Assembly (NCBI GenBank): GCA_000697355.1
Contig: JNEN01000882.1
Location: forward strand, 1-64,000
Source of the DNA: Syncephalastrum monosporum B8922
Taxonomy: Eukaryota > Mucoromycota > Mucoromycetes > Mucorales > Syncephalastraceae
Direction of reading: 5' to 3'
DNA: 64,000 nucleotides
The notes under the pieces were generated by a model that did no database searches, had not been told where the DNA came from, and saw only the letters and a list, made by a program, of their open reading frames with translations. This document shows positions 22,674 through 34,599 of the stretch, piece after piece (within the stretch, counting starts at the first letter, position 1; the number at the start of each line of letters is the position of its first letter). A program made the position numbers and the translations under genes.

Positions 22674-24795
22674 TCAATAAATGGGGAAATTTTTGTCCAC
22701 CTCCGTCGCCCATTGGTATAATCCTCCTGTAATGTCGCGTGCCCCGTGGATGCCGTGCTCCTCTAGCATTTGCACAGCCAGCTGTGAATCGTTTCCCATC
22801 CGGCAGACGACATACACTGGTTGAAGGAGAAAGAAGGTTGAGTGGGAATTAAACAAATATTGCACACATACGCATACACACACAAACGTTGGTCGCGTGC
22901 GCGTGTGTGTGTATGCGTGTGTGTGCGCGCTTGCATCGGTTTACCATCACTGATATTTTGCTCCGCCATGGTTTGTTTGATAAACGGTATCTGTTTCTCC
23001 AGGCAGTCGAGCGGAATGCTGAGACTGCCGGGTAAACTGCAGATCCCATACTGAACTTGACTCCGCACATCCAAGAGAAGATGAGGCCTGGACGTGTCGC
23101 TGGCCACGCGCTCGTAATCCTGTTGTCACTCTTTCTCGTCAGAATAGACCTCATTATGATGGGGCGACGGGGTTACTCTACCTGGACGGCAATGCGATCA
23201 TCAGGTCCCAACAGGTTCAACGACGTGTCCTGAAAGGGAAAATGATAAAAAAAATGGGGGGTATGAGACATGCAAGAGAGAGGGATAGAAGATTCGGAAT
23301 ACCCACTTTGTCAGTTGCGCTGGCCCCGCAAAACTCTACATAATCCACGAGCTGCGTGATCGACGGATTATCCCCGCAGATGACACAATCTTGTTTTCTG
23401 CCTCGCAGTTTCACCGTGCGAAACATATGGGCCGATCCAGCACTGAACAAAAGCATATTGGGCTTGTTGTCTATAAGCAAAGTAATAATTAATCGACTGG
23501 GCGATAATAAATAAACATCAGGTCCCCAAATATTACCACACATGTCCGTAATAATTCTTGTCGCTTCCAGCGCCTGTAACACACCGATCACTCCCGGTAC
23601 TTTTTTTTTGTATGATTTGATGTGTGTAGAGTAAAAGGTCCCATGGTTAATATCGGATCGCATAACAAACACAGCCAACCCTAAAAATGAAAATGAAACG
23701 TACCAACGCCAAGCACGCCTCCATCAGAGCAGTTCGTCACCGTTGCTGGCGGTGGTGGCACTGGATGCAGACACCGGTAACAGGGCCCATCTCGGTAATT
23801 GTACACAGTCAGCTACATCACACGCATACACAGGAGAAAAAGAAATAGGGTTAGCAAACTCAGATAGCAAAACAATGCAGCACATGAGCACTGTCTGTTG
23901 CAATGAGACTTTTGCTTTTCACTCTACCTGGCCATCCAGACGCAAGGCGCTGCCGGACACGAGTGGCTTACCCGCCAAAACACATGCGTCATTGAGCAAG
24001 TAGCGTGTGGCGACATTGTCTGTGCAGTCCAACACAACGTCATATCTGTCTCACTCTTAGTATGCCGGGTCTGCGCTTTTTGGGAGGATAAAATAAAAAA
24101 CTTACTGTCGCACAATGTCCAACGCATTTGAGCTGTCGAGCACGCATTGGTAAGGGACGACATGACAAGCAGGATGCATTCTAGGGACACAATAAATGCA
24201 ACGTGATAAGGCATAAAAGCATGAATGAATCAATCAATCACATTCACGCGAGGTAGTAATAAAGTTGACCAACTTACTCTTGCAGGGCGAGTGCGGCTGA
24301 GACGGCCTTGTTGATGCCCTGCGTCGTCTCACGATGGATGACCTGCCGGTGCAAATTGGAGATATCGACGACATCATGGTCCACGATACCCAGCTTGCCG
24401 ATGCCCCCTGCCCCTAGATACAAAGCCGCGGGCGAGCCGAGTCCGCCTGCACCGACAATCAGCACCGACGTATTGCGTAACTTGAGTTGAGCTAAAATGA
24501 TACGTCGACGATACATCAAGTGTGTGTATGTGTGTGTGTATTGTATTGTATATTGTAGATATAGATAAATATATGTAAGCGATCAGCTGATCGGTCCGAG
24601 TTGAAAGGTTTGACATTGGCAGGTCATAGTACCTTCTATGCCAAAGCCGGGCAGGATCAGCTGCCGTCCGAATCGGCGAATCTCGTCATTGGTCAGGCTC
24701 TCAGCAGCAGAAAAGGTGTCGGACCGCGCTTCGAGTTCGGCAATGCGTGCGCGCAGTCGTCGATTCTCTTCACGCAGATCGTCCTCGGAGCTCAT
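22674..24795 (-). CDS. UBA4: Adenylyltransferase and sulfurtransferase Uba4/MOCS3 (423 aa)
   Basis: Ten exons read from 24795: 24795-24633, 24491-24278, 24180-24106, 24045-23928, 23812-23704, 23599-23537, 23470-23307, 23229-23182, 23119-22945, 22816-22674. The N-terminal part is an E1-like ThiF domain: nucleotide loop [14 protein letters not shown], then DVVLDCTDN, zinc-binding pairs CYRC and CVIC, and the adenylyltransferase cysteine in [12 protein letters not shown]. The C-terminal rhodanese domain has [14 protein letters not shown] and the persulfide cysteine in VVCRMGN. Uba4 activates Urm1 by C-terminal thiocarboxylation for tRNA wobble-uridine thiolation and urmylation, and in many fungi also the molybdopterin synthase small subunit. 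The intron before exon 6 ends in a pure A run (AAAAAAAAAG), an unusual acceptor, but the join restores [15 protein letters not shown] exactly. Confidence 0.93.
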
Positions 24796-24904
24796 GGCAA
24801 TGTGTCAAAAAGGTGTGTATGAATACCAGAAGGTTAAATTTTGTAGCGGCGGACGCTCCGCAACTCGTTGATATCCATTTTTGGCTTTCTTCTGTCCCTT
24901 CAAC
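24796..24904. promoter_or_regulatory. 109-bp shared region between divergent UBA4 and TXNDC9-like genes
   Basis: The two start codons are 109 bp apart on opposite strands, so the promoters and both 5' leaders must overlap or share elements. No clear TATA box is visible. Confidence 0.6.
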
Positions 24905-25832
24905 ATGTCAAACAGGTACCGACTGACACTGACACTGACAACAACGACAACGACAACGATTTGAGCCATCTGATGCCTTGCTCCTTTCTCCAGCCAGGCC
25001 CATCTCGAAGACCTCGAAGACGATGACGCTCTCTTTGAAGAGCTCGAGAAAGAGGAGGACGCTGACATGGCCATCATGCGCGAGCGCCGCATCGCAGAGA
25101 TTCAACAAGAGTAAATCCTGACTATCTCGCTTTTTTCTTACGGCAAGCGTTGACACTGTGTGTAGATTAGCACGGCGGCATGCTATGGAGGACAATGCCC
25201 ACGGCGCTTATACCGAAATCACCAACGAAAAGGAGTTTATGAACATCACGACAGGCACGAAATACGTTGTCGGTCACTTTTTCCACAAGGACTTTCGACG
25301 GTGTAAGATCATGGATACCCATCTTGAGGCATGTTCAGTACCATCCTTGAAACTATGCAACTGCAATGACTGATCACATCCATTCTCAGTAGACACTCAG
25401 CAAGAAGCATTATCAGACTCGCTTCGTCAAGATTGACGTCGAAAACGCACCCTTCTTGGTCGAAAAGCTGCAGGTGCGCGTCCTTCCGTGTGTGATGGCC
25501 TGGGTGGATGGATACATGCAAACCAAGTAGGGTAGATCAGCCTCTGACCGTGGCTATGACGCTTATGCACATGCATGATTTTCATTAGGTTGATTGGCTT
25601 TGATGAACTCGGAAACACAGACGGGTTTTCGACCGCGCTCCTCGAGCTCAAGTTGACCAACGCAGGTTCGTGTTTCACCTGATTCAGGAGAGATCTGGGA
25701 GAAGCTGCCACTGCAGTACAGAGAACTAATCATGCACCATATTTGCTAGGTGTACTGCGGAAAAAGCAAGAAGCCAAAGCACCAAAGAAATCGATTTTCC
25801 AGGGCACAGAGACTGACAGTGACGAAGAGTAA
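24905..25832 (+). CDS. TXNDC9 / Plp1-like phosducin-family thioredoxin-domain protein (194 aa)
   Basis: Six exons: 24905-24915, 24994-25110, 25166-25328, 25393-25526, 25589-25665, 25750-25832. Exon 1 has only 11 coding bases (MSN plus two). The N-terminal helix is acidic (HLEDLEDDDALFEELEK) and the thioredoxin-like domain reads HFFHKDFRRCKIMDTHLE, LSKKHYQTRFVKIDVENAPFL and GFDELGNTDGFST, which matches TXNDC9. The redox CxxC is absent, as usual for this family. The family assists the CCT chaperonin in folding tubulin and actin. The third intron has a GC donor (GAG|GCATGT...TAG); the GC-AG join gives exactly the family length across THLE/TLSKKH. A GT donor 10 bp downstream would insert three residues. 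Confidence 0.88.
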
Positions 25833-26090
25833 AGCAAGATCTCGCTACGTTATGCAATTTTACACATATGGAACACTGTTTTGCCAGTAATTTTTTGGGG
25901 CCACTGAGAAGACTTTGGAATGTGATGCATGAGTACGATTTTTCTTAAAAGCAAAAAATAAAGACAAAGAGGAAAAAAAAAAAAGGCGAAGATGCATGAA
26001 AATCATTTCGTCTGTAAAAGTGCTTTTCCCTCTTCTCTTTTCTCAACCGCTCTTTTTGCTTTGTCCCTTGTCATTGTCCCTTTCCTGATC

Positions 26091-27272
26091 ATGCTTTCAA
26101 CTGCCAAGTATGACGACTTGCCCTGTCGGACGAATGTATCCATAGAAGAGCTCCACTACCTCATCCAGCAAGTATCCGTCCTATCTTACGAGCGACATCA
26201 CGACGACCGCAAAATATGGTACACCCTCCTGGTATCTACATCACCCCTTCGACGTCGATCACCACGAGAGGTGGACAAGGGCGGGGACAGTGAAGACACA
26301 GATGAAGGAGACGAAGAGCAACAGCAAGACAATGGAAGCCGGCCCGTGTCAGCCGTTAACAACTACTTCATCGCGCGTCGGTTCGACCACTTCAAGCAGC
26401 TGGCACAGCAACTGGCGGGTCAATGCGCATGTGCTCCCAAGCTTGATCACAAGCGACGAGTGTGTTTGTTGCCAAAACAGAAGCATTTTCGTCGCCAGGC
26501 CCAGATCGCTCATTTTCTGAATGCCTTATTTCAACTTCCTCCTTCCATTACCCAGTCCATGATCGTCATCAACTTCTTTCGTCACGGTACTTGACCCCTT
26601 TCCCTGTCTTGGGATCTCATTTCTTCTTGCTCTTCTGATCTCGTTCGCTTTCCTCCCCATATTGTCATAGACACTATGCCTGTCTTGCATGCATCATCAT
26701 GGTATACCCACCTGACGGGCAAGTTCCGCTCACTTCGGCATCCCTCCTCCTCTACCTCCGCTCCACGATCACCACCTCCAGTACCACTATCGCCTGCATT
26801 GCATTCCTATTTATCGTCGGAAAACCACACACAGTCAAATGTACAGCCTCCTTTACTCCATGTCACGTCAGAGAGCACTACGACCCTCGGCACGGGGCCG
26901 CACACCGCGAGAGACCGCCTGTTTTCATATACTTCCACGATCAGTACCACAAGTACAAGCACGACAGCGAGCCACAGTCCAACACACATCAAGTTGAAGA
27001 TTGTCTACGACGTCCACAACATTGTCGTCCTTCAAGTCCCTCGTACCATCAGCTTTGACGACCTCAGGAACCGTATTCGGCAGAAACTCGTTCACGACGT
27101 GTCACTCTCACCTGATTTCTCCCTCCTTTTCAATGATTGTCGGTCTTCCGCTTCGTCCACTTATAGTAAATCCGTCGGCAACCCACTCGTCATATCCACC
27201 GACAAAGAGTTTGTGCAAATCATGAATTCATATTGGTCGTGCCTTGCAAAAGTAACCTTACGTGTACTTTAG
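26091..27272 (+). CDS. PX and PB1 domain protein, Bem1/NADPH-oxidase-adaptor-like but without SH3 (365 aa)
   Basis: Two exons: 26091-26586 and 26671-27272 (84-bp intron, phase 1). A PX-like domain spans residues about 40-165 (IWYTLLVST, then NNYFIARRFDHFKQLAQQL, a basic patch, and QIAHFLNALFQLP). A Ser/Thr-rich linker follows. The C-terminus is PB1-like (IKLKIVYDVHNIVVLQVP, FDDLRNRIRQKL, and an acidic ISTDKEFVQIM segment), ending right at the stop. Bem1 and ScdB scaffold Cdc42 polarity using SH3-PX-PB1; here no SH3 domain is visible. The chosen start is the ATG at 26091; an earlier in-frame ATG at 25992 would add a hydrophobic stretch that I take to be leader. Function as a polarity scaffold or PI(3)P-binding adaptor is inferred. 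Confidence 0.75.
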
Positions 27273-29382
27273 ATACTTTTACCCACATAGCTCTTCGCTT
27301 CCTCTCTCTCTCTCTCTCTCTCTCTCCTCCAACCATAATAAACCACATGGCCCACGCGTCACATATGTTATCATTGACATATGTATGTAGATGTAAACAA
27401 CATAACCCGATTTTCGTACAGTGGTCGGTATTTCGATATTATGGGGCAACAAACAGGTATACATCGGCCTTGCAATCTTTGCTACAATGAAAACTAATAA
27501 CTTATTTGTTTGAATCCAGACCTTGGCAACTTCTGGAACCAGGAGTCTGGTCTTTCCTATTTATTCCTTCCCCGTGTACTCATTTTTACTATGATATCAT
27601 TGCGTTGACTATCTATTGTCTCATAGATTTCTTGTTTTTCCAGGTATGTATATACGTACGCACACTTGCTTTGTCTTCGAACGATGGGTATGCGCAATGC
27701 TGTACGGGAAATGCTTTAGGAGTGAATAGAGACGCTTGCTCAATAATGCTAACGACGCGTACTTTTCATTTCCTAAAGTAGCTGCACTGCAGGGGGTTGG
27801 GGCCTGTGTGTCGCTCCTTTCGACGAGAGTTTACGTACACCTAGCAAAGAAGGTTAAATATCCCAACCAAATATGAAGAAAATATTCAGAGATCAGAAAA
27901 AGGTAAAGGACATCTGTCGGCTACGTCGCCCATACACCGCTGCTCAACTCATGTATAAATACATTGGGCTACGGCAAAGAATACTTCGGAAGATGCTAAA
28001 CAAAACCGATCTTTTATTCACTCATTGCGGAAAAGATAAACAAACTGACAAATAAAGCTTTGCTACACACCTGGCATGGACCTAGGCAAAAGTGGACCAG
28101 GCCAACACACATCTGGATCTGGCTGTCTAGGTTATGTGAAACCATCTCTATACACAGACGCGTATTGGAGGTTTTGTACGTATTGCTTCTACGTTTTTAT
28201 TGATTCATAATCTTGTTTCTGCGATTTATCAGATCAAAAGCATAGAAAGGAACAGATGAGTACAATAAGCCTTGGATGTGCGATATGACACTCGATGAAT
28301 GCGTTGATCCGATGTCTTCATGTATGAATATGCAATATATAAACTAACGGGAAGAAAATATGCATCGCATATACAGCCGTGCATACTAGGATCGGCTGGC
28401 TGGCAGTATCCATTATTATGGCGTCATAAGGATGATAACGCTCTTGTCGCATTACCTCAAGAAAGCATGTCACGCCAAGCTTTTTGGATGCACAAACTTT
28501 ACCACATATATCGAGGATGGGACTGACTAGTCAATCTACTTGCGTTGAAGAAGCACGATCCAGGCGTTTAGAGCGTCATAAGCTGGATTTTATCGAATGT
28601 CATAGTCAGAAAAACGTTGTGTAGACCCGGAAATGTGCGTGTGCTGAGACGGGGAGAGGGGGGGGGAAGGTTTGTCAATGCTCGGGTCACAGAATTCTGT
28701 CTACTGAAGAGGCTGTAAAGGTTATTCCTGATCTTGTCAGAAACAAAATGCTAAACACCATGGCGGCCTATCCAAAACCTACTCTGAAGCACTCTGCGTG
28801 CTCACACGATTCATTTTACAGATGTAGTTCAGATCAGATACCCATGCCTTACATCATTTGATAATACGGACAATTGCGTGAATTCAACATTTTCATATCG
28901 GCGTAGTAGTCAGCAACGTAAGCCTTGCCCGACCACTTTTAATATGTCCTTTCCATTTTACAAGTATGCACGGTGCTGAATTCGCCCTCTCCGTGAGAGA
29001 CCGAAATCTACAGGGAGCTTGTTCGAAACTCAAAGGAGCTATCAGCTCGCAAAAGTTGTACAGACGGTTGGCTAATATTCATATTGCATTACGGCAAGAA
29101 GTCAACACCCCATACATTTAGGCCAGCAATTTTCAAGCTATAAGTGTCACATTAACAGATGGGAGGACGGTGTCCTGATAATGGCACCAGTGCTTCGCTT
29201 TAAACAAGCAAGTGGTTGCAAAGCGTGAGGCGAAAGACGGAATACCATTGGTGGAAAGCGGGCTGTGCTGGCAAGATCAGAAAGGACATGATTATTTTGG
29301 TTTGCCGACACCATTGATCGTTGCCAATGGGGGAGGGCAAATTCGCCCACAGTCAAGCAGGTGCTTTGCCTTTCTTTTCCAT
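27273..29382. other. 2.1-kb gene-free stretch
   Basis: No frame with a recognisable domain and no tRNA or other structured RNA that I can support. It contains the CT repeat at 27302 and mixed AT-rich sequence. The right end serves as promoter of the SRP receptor gene. Confidence 0.5.
27302..27326 (+). repeat. (CT)n microsatellite
   Basis: About 12 uninterrupted CT units in the 3' flank of the PX-PB1 gene. Confidence 0.9.
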
Positions 29383-31754
29383 ATGCTCGATCTCTTTACT
29401 GTCCTAACCAAGGGCGGCTTTGTCCTCTGGCAGAAAGCGTACGCGCCCCTGAACGGCGCGCCTGTCGACAGCCTCATCAGAAACGTCCTCATTGAAGAGC
29501 GCGGCGGCAGCGACACCTACAACGAAGACAGCTACGCCTTGAAATGGACCTTTGCCAACGAGGTCGACCTCGTCTTTGTCGTACGTCCTGGATCCTCGCC
29601 TCATTCGTCTATTCCGCTCATTCCTGTGGCTTGATAGGTTGTCTACCAAAAGATCTTGCAGCTCGCCTACATTGACGAGCTCCTCGAGACAGTCAAGTCG
29701 CTCTTCCTTGATCAGTTCAGCGACTTTTCAACAGACGCCAAGCTGGCGACCGATTACAGTTCGTTCACGCCTATCTTTGACCAGTTGCTGCGACAGTTGG
29801 AAGACAAATACAGTCATTCGGTGGGTCCATTAAAGAGAAACCGCTGTCCTACGCGTTGACTGACCCTCCTTATTGCGCAGAATCGACAAAAAGCACCAAG
29901 GAAGTTCGAGGACACCAAGAAGTTCGAAAATACCGTCAAGGGATCACAAGCAAAACCTCGTACGTCGAAACGACGTGAACAGTTCATACAGATATTGAAT
30001 TTGATTGAGTAGAATCTGAGAGCAAAGCATCCACTACGATGAAGGACGTGGATGCAGACGAGATCGCCAGGAACGTGCAAGCCCTCAAATTGCAAGCAGG
30101 CAGTCCGAGGATCCGTGGAAAGAAGTCTCGTTCCAACAAAGCCTCACCCGCACCCTCTCCTAGTATTGAAGACGAGTAAGCCTTTTATTCCATGAGCATT
30201 ATGATGACCGGTGCATGTCTCATTCATCCTCGTTCCATGTCTTAGTGAGGGCGCTGGCAAGAAGAAGAAGTCGCAAAAGAAAGCGCGTGTGTGGGAAGGC
30301 CAGATTGCAAAGAACGAGATGGAGTCACTCGACTACAGCGCCAAGCAAGGCCCCACAACGGACGAGGAAGCTGCCGCCATGGCTGCCCAGCTTGCTGACC
30401 CGTCCAAACTCGGTACCAAGAACAAGGATGGTATCTATGAAGTACAGGATGTAGATGAACCCGAGGATGACGGCGAGGACGAGTCGGAGGATGAGAGCGG
30501 GAAAACCAAGAGCAGCGGAGGCGGTGTCTTTTCCTATCTCAAGTCCATGACGTCCCAAAGAGAAATCACGGCTGAGACGTTGGATCCTGTCCTGGTCGTC
30601 ATGAGAGAGCAGCTTGTCAAGAAAAACGTCGCAAGCAATATTGCTGACCATCTGTGCCAAAGTGTCAAGTCCAACTTGCTTGGTAAAAAGATTGGTACCT
30701 TTGAGCGTAAGTAATTCTACCACGTTTAGGTACGATTGGCTGACATAGCGTAGGCGTAACGACACTGGTGCGTAACAGCATGGAACTGGCATTGAAGCGC
30801 ATCCTGACACCCAAGACCTCGCTTGACATCCTTCGTGACATTGAGCAAGCAAAATCCGAGAATCGCCCCTATGTCTTGTCATTTATAGGCGTCAATGGCG
30901 TTGGCAAGGTATGCAGTGATGTGCACTAGATTGACAAAAAGGCGGATGGCTCATGCATGACGTTCCTTCCCTTTAGTCCACCAATTTGAGTAAAGTGTGT
31001 TTCTGGCTGCTTCAAAACAATCACAAGGTCCTCATTGCAGCGTGCGATACATTCCGAAGCGGTGCGGTGGAGCAACTGCGCGTCCACGCGCGCAATCTAC
31101 GAGCACTTCAAACGAGTGGAGGAGGTCAAGTGGAACTGTTTGAGCGAGGCTACGGAAAAGACGCAGCCGGCATTGCCAAGGACGCGATCCGTTATGGTAA
31201 GTCCAACCGAGGGATCCAGCGTGTTTGTGTTACATCTGCTAACGAATAAACGCTTGCAGCGGCCACGAACCATTTCGACGTTGTTCTGATTGATACGGCC
31301 GGCCGTATGCAAGACAACGAGCCATTGATGCGCGCACTGGCCAAACTTGTTTCGGTGAATCAGCCCGACAAGATCATTTTCGTCGGAGAAGCACTCGTTG
31401 GCAATGAAGCTGTTGACCAGCTTACCAAATTCAATCAGGCCCTCAAGGACTTCTCTGGCATGCAGAACCCGCGGCACATTGACGGCATGATCCTCACCAA
31501 ATTTGATACCATCGATGATAAGGTAATAAACCAAGGAAAAAGGAAAAAGGAACAAGGAACAAGGAAAAGGGTATCAGTGAATGGAGACAAGGAAATACTC
31601 AACCCCTGAAATTTGTATTCTATAGGTGGGCGCTGCTTTGTCCATGACCTATATCACCGGCCAGCCAATCTATTTTGTAGGCACTGGCCAGACCTACACA
31701 GATCTTAAAAACTTACGTGTATCGCATGTTGTGAATAGCTTGCTTCGTAATTAA
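29383..31754 (+). CDS. SRP101: Signal recognition particle receptor subunit alpha (616 aa)
   Basis: Nine exons: 29383-29580, 29638-29820, 29881-29959, 30013-30175, 30246-30706, 30754-30908, 30977-31196, 31260-31522, 31626-31754. The N-terminal longin-like SRX domain ([18 protein letters not shown]) binds the beta subunit. A charged Lys-rich linker follows, then the N and G domains: [17 protein letters not shown] (P-loop, split by intron 6), [40 protein letters not shown] and [12 protein letters not shown]. The protein docks SRP-ribosome complexes at the ER membrane through a GTPase pair with SRP54. All G motifs are intact. Confidence 0.95.
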
Positions 31755-31977
31755 TTAGATAGTTATAATAGTAAACAAAAAGTAGGATATTCACGCACGG
31801 ACGCATGGACATGGGATGATCGATGTAACCGACCCAAAGAAAGGGATGAAAATGGGTCACGAGCCTGTTCCACCGTGCTGTCACAACGCACCACGAACTC
31901 ATGCCTAAATGTAACGGGATGTAACCATAGGGAGCTTGCGAACAACTTCTTTTCGTGCGCTTACATCTTTCCCAGCG

Positions 31978-33657
31978 ATGCCCCCGAGCCATTCCGCTCA
32001 CTTCATTCATCGTCAGAGCCGGCGGACATGGAAGCCTCCTTGCCCCAAGTCACCTTCTCGACCGCGCCGCCGCGTCGTCTCGCCTTGGCAGCCGTTCTCG
32101 CACGCTACTTTTAGTATCACTTCTTATAGCGATCTCGAGCGCCATTTACGGTCCCTGGGCTTGCTGGAGGAAGCAGCGGACCCAACCAGGAAAATCCAAC
32201 AATTCACAGCGGCCGAGACGCCCCGGTCCTCACCAGAAGAGCAAGAAGCTACGGCCACCCTGATGACAATGATACCCGCCTCGGTTCGACTTGATTTGGA
32301 TACCTCACAGATGCTGGATGCCGTCATGCAAAGGGCCATGGCCCACTGGTGCTGCATTGGCTTCAAGGTGGCACCCATGCCGCTCGCGTCAGTGCGCAAC
32401 TGGCGACACGCCCCTGCGCCGATCATGTACAGCATCGCGGCTATCAGCCTCGTTTCGCTCTCAGAAGGCACAACCTGCGATGCGCATGATCGCAAAACGA
32501 TACAGACCGCGCGTTTCACAAAAGATGTCGCCATGGAGCTCTACCAGCGGGCTCGCCGTCAAGTCGACGACATTTTGTTTGAAAATACCCTGGACCCCGT
32601 CGTGATCCAATGCTACTTTTGTCTCAGTTACACGTCCAATTTGCTCCGACTTTACGAACAGCAACGCACCTGGGCTGGACTCGCCGCCATTGCATTGCGC
32701 CAGCGGTCCACTACTGTCTTCAAACAGGCTAGTGGCCACATGGATGGACTGGACGAACCGACGCTGCTCTGCTGGTATCGGTGGTACTACATTGACGCGT
32801 GGATGTGTCTCGCCAGCGACCGCGACTGCCTCCTGCCAGACGACCCGCCTCCGCCCCCTCTGCCTCGAGACAGGGTCGCCTACAGCCAGGACGAGGAAAC
32901 TGAGTTCAACCGGGGAAATCTGTATTCCTTTGCTGTCCTGGCGCGCTACATGCGTCGCTTCATCCGCGCCATCCACTCACACGCCCTGTTTGACCACAAC
33001 AATCAGCCTTCTCAACTTTTTTACCGCATCGACTACGAACTACACGGTTGGTACGACACTTTACCGTCCGCTGAAGCACAACGACCTGCCTTCAAGGCAC
33101 GCCAAAACTCGCCGAGCACCGCATTCAGCCCCCCGCATGACATCCATCTCTATCTGTGCTACCATGCCATGCGACTCGTCGTGCTCTTTCAGTTCCTGCA
33201 GGACATGCCACCAGAGCGTATCCTGATCGACTGTCTCGAGACGAATGTGCTCATCCTGCAAGGCTTGCAACACCTCAAGGACATTGGCTGTGATCAGAGC
33301 ACGTACCACCATATGTTCCTTGCAATCCACTCCACCGCACGCCGTGTCTATTCCCTCACATTCGTCTCCAAGGCGTATGAAAAGCTGCGCGGTTACGCCA
33401 TCAATCAGCTCCATATAAACTTGACCCTCTTGCGCAGCACTCTTGCCTACGTAAATGATACGTTTAAACTTCGGGTACATGCCGCCAAATGCCAGGAGGA
33501 GGTGAATCAATTAAACTTACATGGCACTGGCTCCACTATGGTTGTCTTTCGACTCAGCGCTGCACAGAATACGAAAAAGCAACCGCGTACGAAACAACCA
33601 GAAAACAATGCACAAGAATTGTCTCCTGTATCTTTATATAATGAACGGTGTATTTGA
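31978..33657 (+). CDS. Fungal transcription-factor core-domain protein without a visible Zn2Cys6 finger (559 aa)
   Basis: Single frame from the ATG at 31978 to the TGA at 33655-33657. The body matches the all-helical fungal transcription-factor regulatory domain: AHWCCIGFKVAP near the start, then NTLDPVVIQCYFCLSYTSN, CWYRWYYIDAWMCLASDRD and HDIHLYLCYHAMRLVVLF. Proteins of this group normally carry a Zn2Cys6 cluster at the N-terminus. None is found here, and only 220 bp separate the start from the SRP receptor stop. In another frame, 32028-32111 encodes FSTAPPRRLALAAVLARYF, which resembles the opening helix of the domain (LPPR..LA..YF) and then stops. The N-terminus may therefore be mis-framed, truncated or degraded. 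Confidence 0.65.
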   Translation: MPPSHSAHFIHRQSRRTWKPPCPKSPSRPRRRVVSPWQPFSHATFSITSYSDLERHLRSLGLLEEAADPTRKIQQFTAAETPRSSPEEQEATATLMTMIPASVRLDLDTSQMLDAVMQRAMAHWCCIGFKVAPMPLASVRNWRHAPAPIMYSIAAISLVSLSEGTTCDAHDRKTIQTARFTKDVAMELYQRARRQVDDILFENTLDPVVIQCYFCLSYTSNLLRLYEQQRTWAGLAAIALRQRSTTVFKQASGHMDGLDEPTLLCWYRWYYIDAWMCLASDRDCLLPDDPPPPPLPRDRVAYSQDEETEFNRGNLYSFAVLARYMRRFIRAIHSHALFDHNNQPSQLFYRIDYELHGWYDTLPSAEAQRPAFKARQNSPSTAFSPPHDIHLYLCYHAMRLVVLFQFLQDMPPERILIDCLETNVLILQGLQHLKDIGCDQSTYHHMFLAIHSTARRVYSLTFVSKAYEKLRGYAINQLHINLTLLRSTLAYVNDTFKLRVHAAKCQEEVNQLNLHGTGSTMVVFRLSAAQNTKKQPRTKQPENNAQELSPVSLYNERCI

Positions 33658-34599
33658 AGCATGATATCATATTAGTAGCTCATATATCATGATGTATATA
33701 TATACTGTATATAGTGGATACATGGAATACCAGGTGATACAGGAAGCTGCATGATTCTGTACATGTGTTACATCGGTGTGTTATAGCTCACGTCTGAGCG
33801 CATCAATACAAACACTCTGAATACATGGAAGAGTTTCATTTTGGTTTATAGAGTACTGCATTGATCGAACAAGGGATGACAGTAGTAGGCCATAGCCTTA
33901 GGCAAGTGCTCATGCGAGCATTTTTTTTTATCTTACATGAAATATTGACGGTACACATATCGCAATGATGTGAGCGAACCCGCTTAGGTGAACAGCCATA
34001 CTCAACGTGCCTTACCGCTCGAATGCTGATGTCCTCAATTCGATGCAGACGTATGCGCCTTTTTGTAACACGATCGACCAAGACGTAGGCTTGGTTCATC
34101 TCTTGCTTTGGTGTGGGGTAATGGGAAGACCAAAGTGATGTCCCACTCACGCCAAAATGAGTATGGTGGGATGCCTGTGCATATATGCAACGGCGCCACG
34201 CTGAAATGTAAGGCATTATTCGCTGCATGTATAATAATGCTCTCTTGCTTTCCATTTATTTTGTTCTTTTGCCACTTGCGCAATGGGCACAACTCGACTT
34301 CTGCGAGGTATTTTCGAGTGATTCATATCTTGCCTTTCCTAGCAATGTACGCTATTTACATATATATACTTACAGACATGTACTATCTGTCAGGAAAAAC
34401 TAATCGATATTCTCCTTTTCCGGGCTACTATACTTGATTCTATTTCTTTGATTTTCGAAAGCTGATTGGGTTCAGCTTTCAGAATAATTGTAGTTTTCAG
34501 CTCATTTCTTCGGCAATCACTAGCTATTCATATCCTTGGCAGATTAAACTATGTCACGTCAAATTTATTCAAACCACCTCTATTACGGGGGCCGTCGCA
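33658..34599. other. AT-rich non-coding stretch
   Basis: Only short frames. A minus-strand frame around 34035-34292 with a GTAAGG donor could be a gene remnant but has no recognisable family. Confidence 0.45.

Noticed and set aside
27873..28055. Basic 60-codon frame in the 2.1-kb gene-free stretch
   Set aside because: Lys/Arg-rich but no recognisable domain and no supporting signals.
33836..34292. Minus-strand frames next to the aldo/keto reductase pseudogene
   Set aside because: I tested whether they were the missing N-terminus of the reductase; strand and sequence do not fit.
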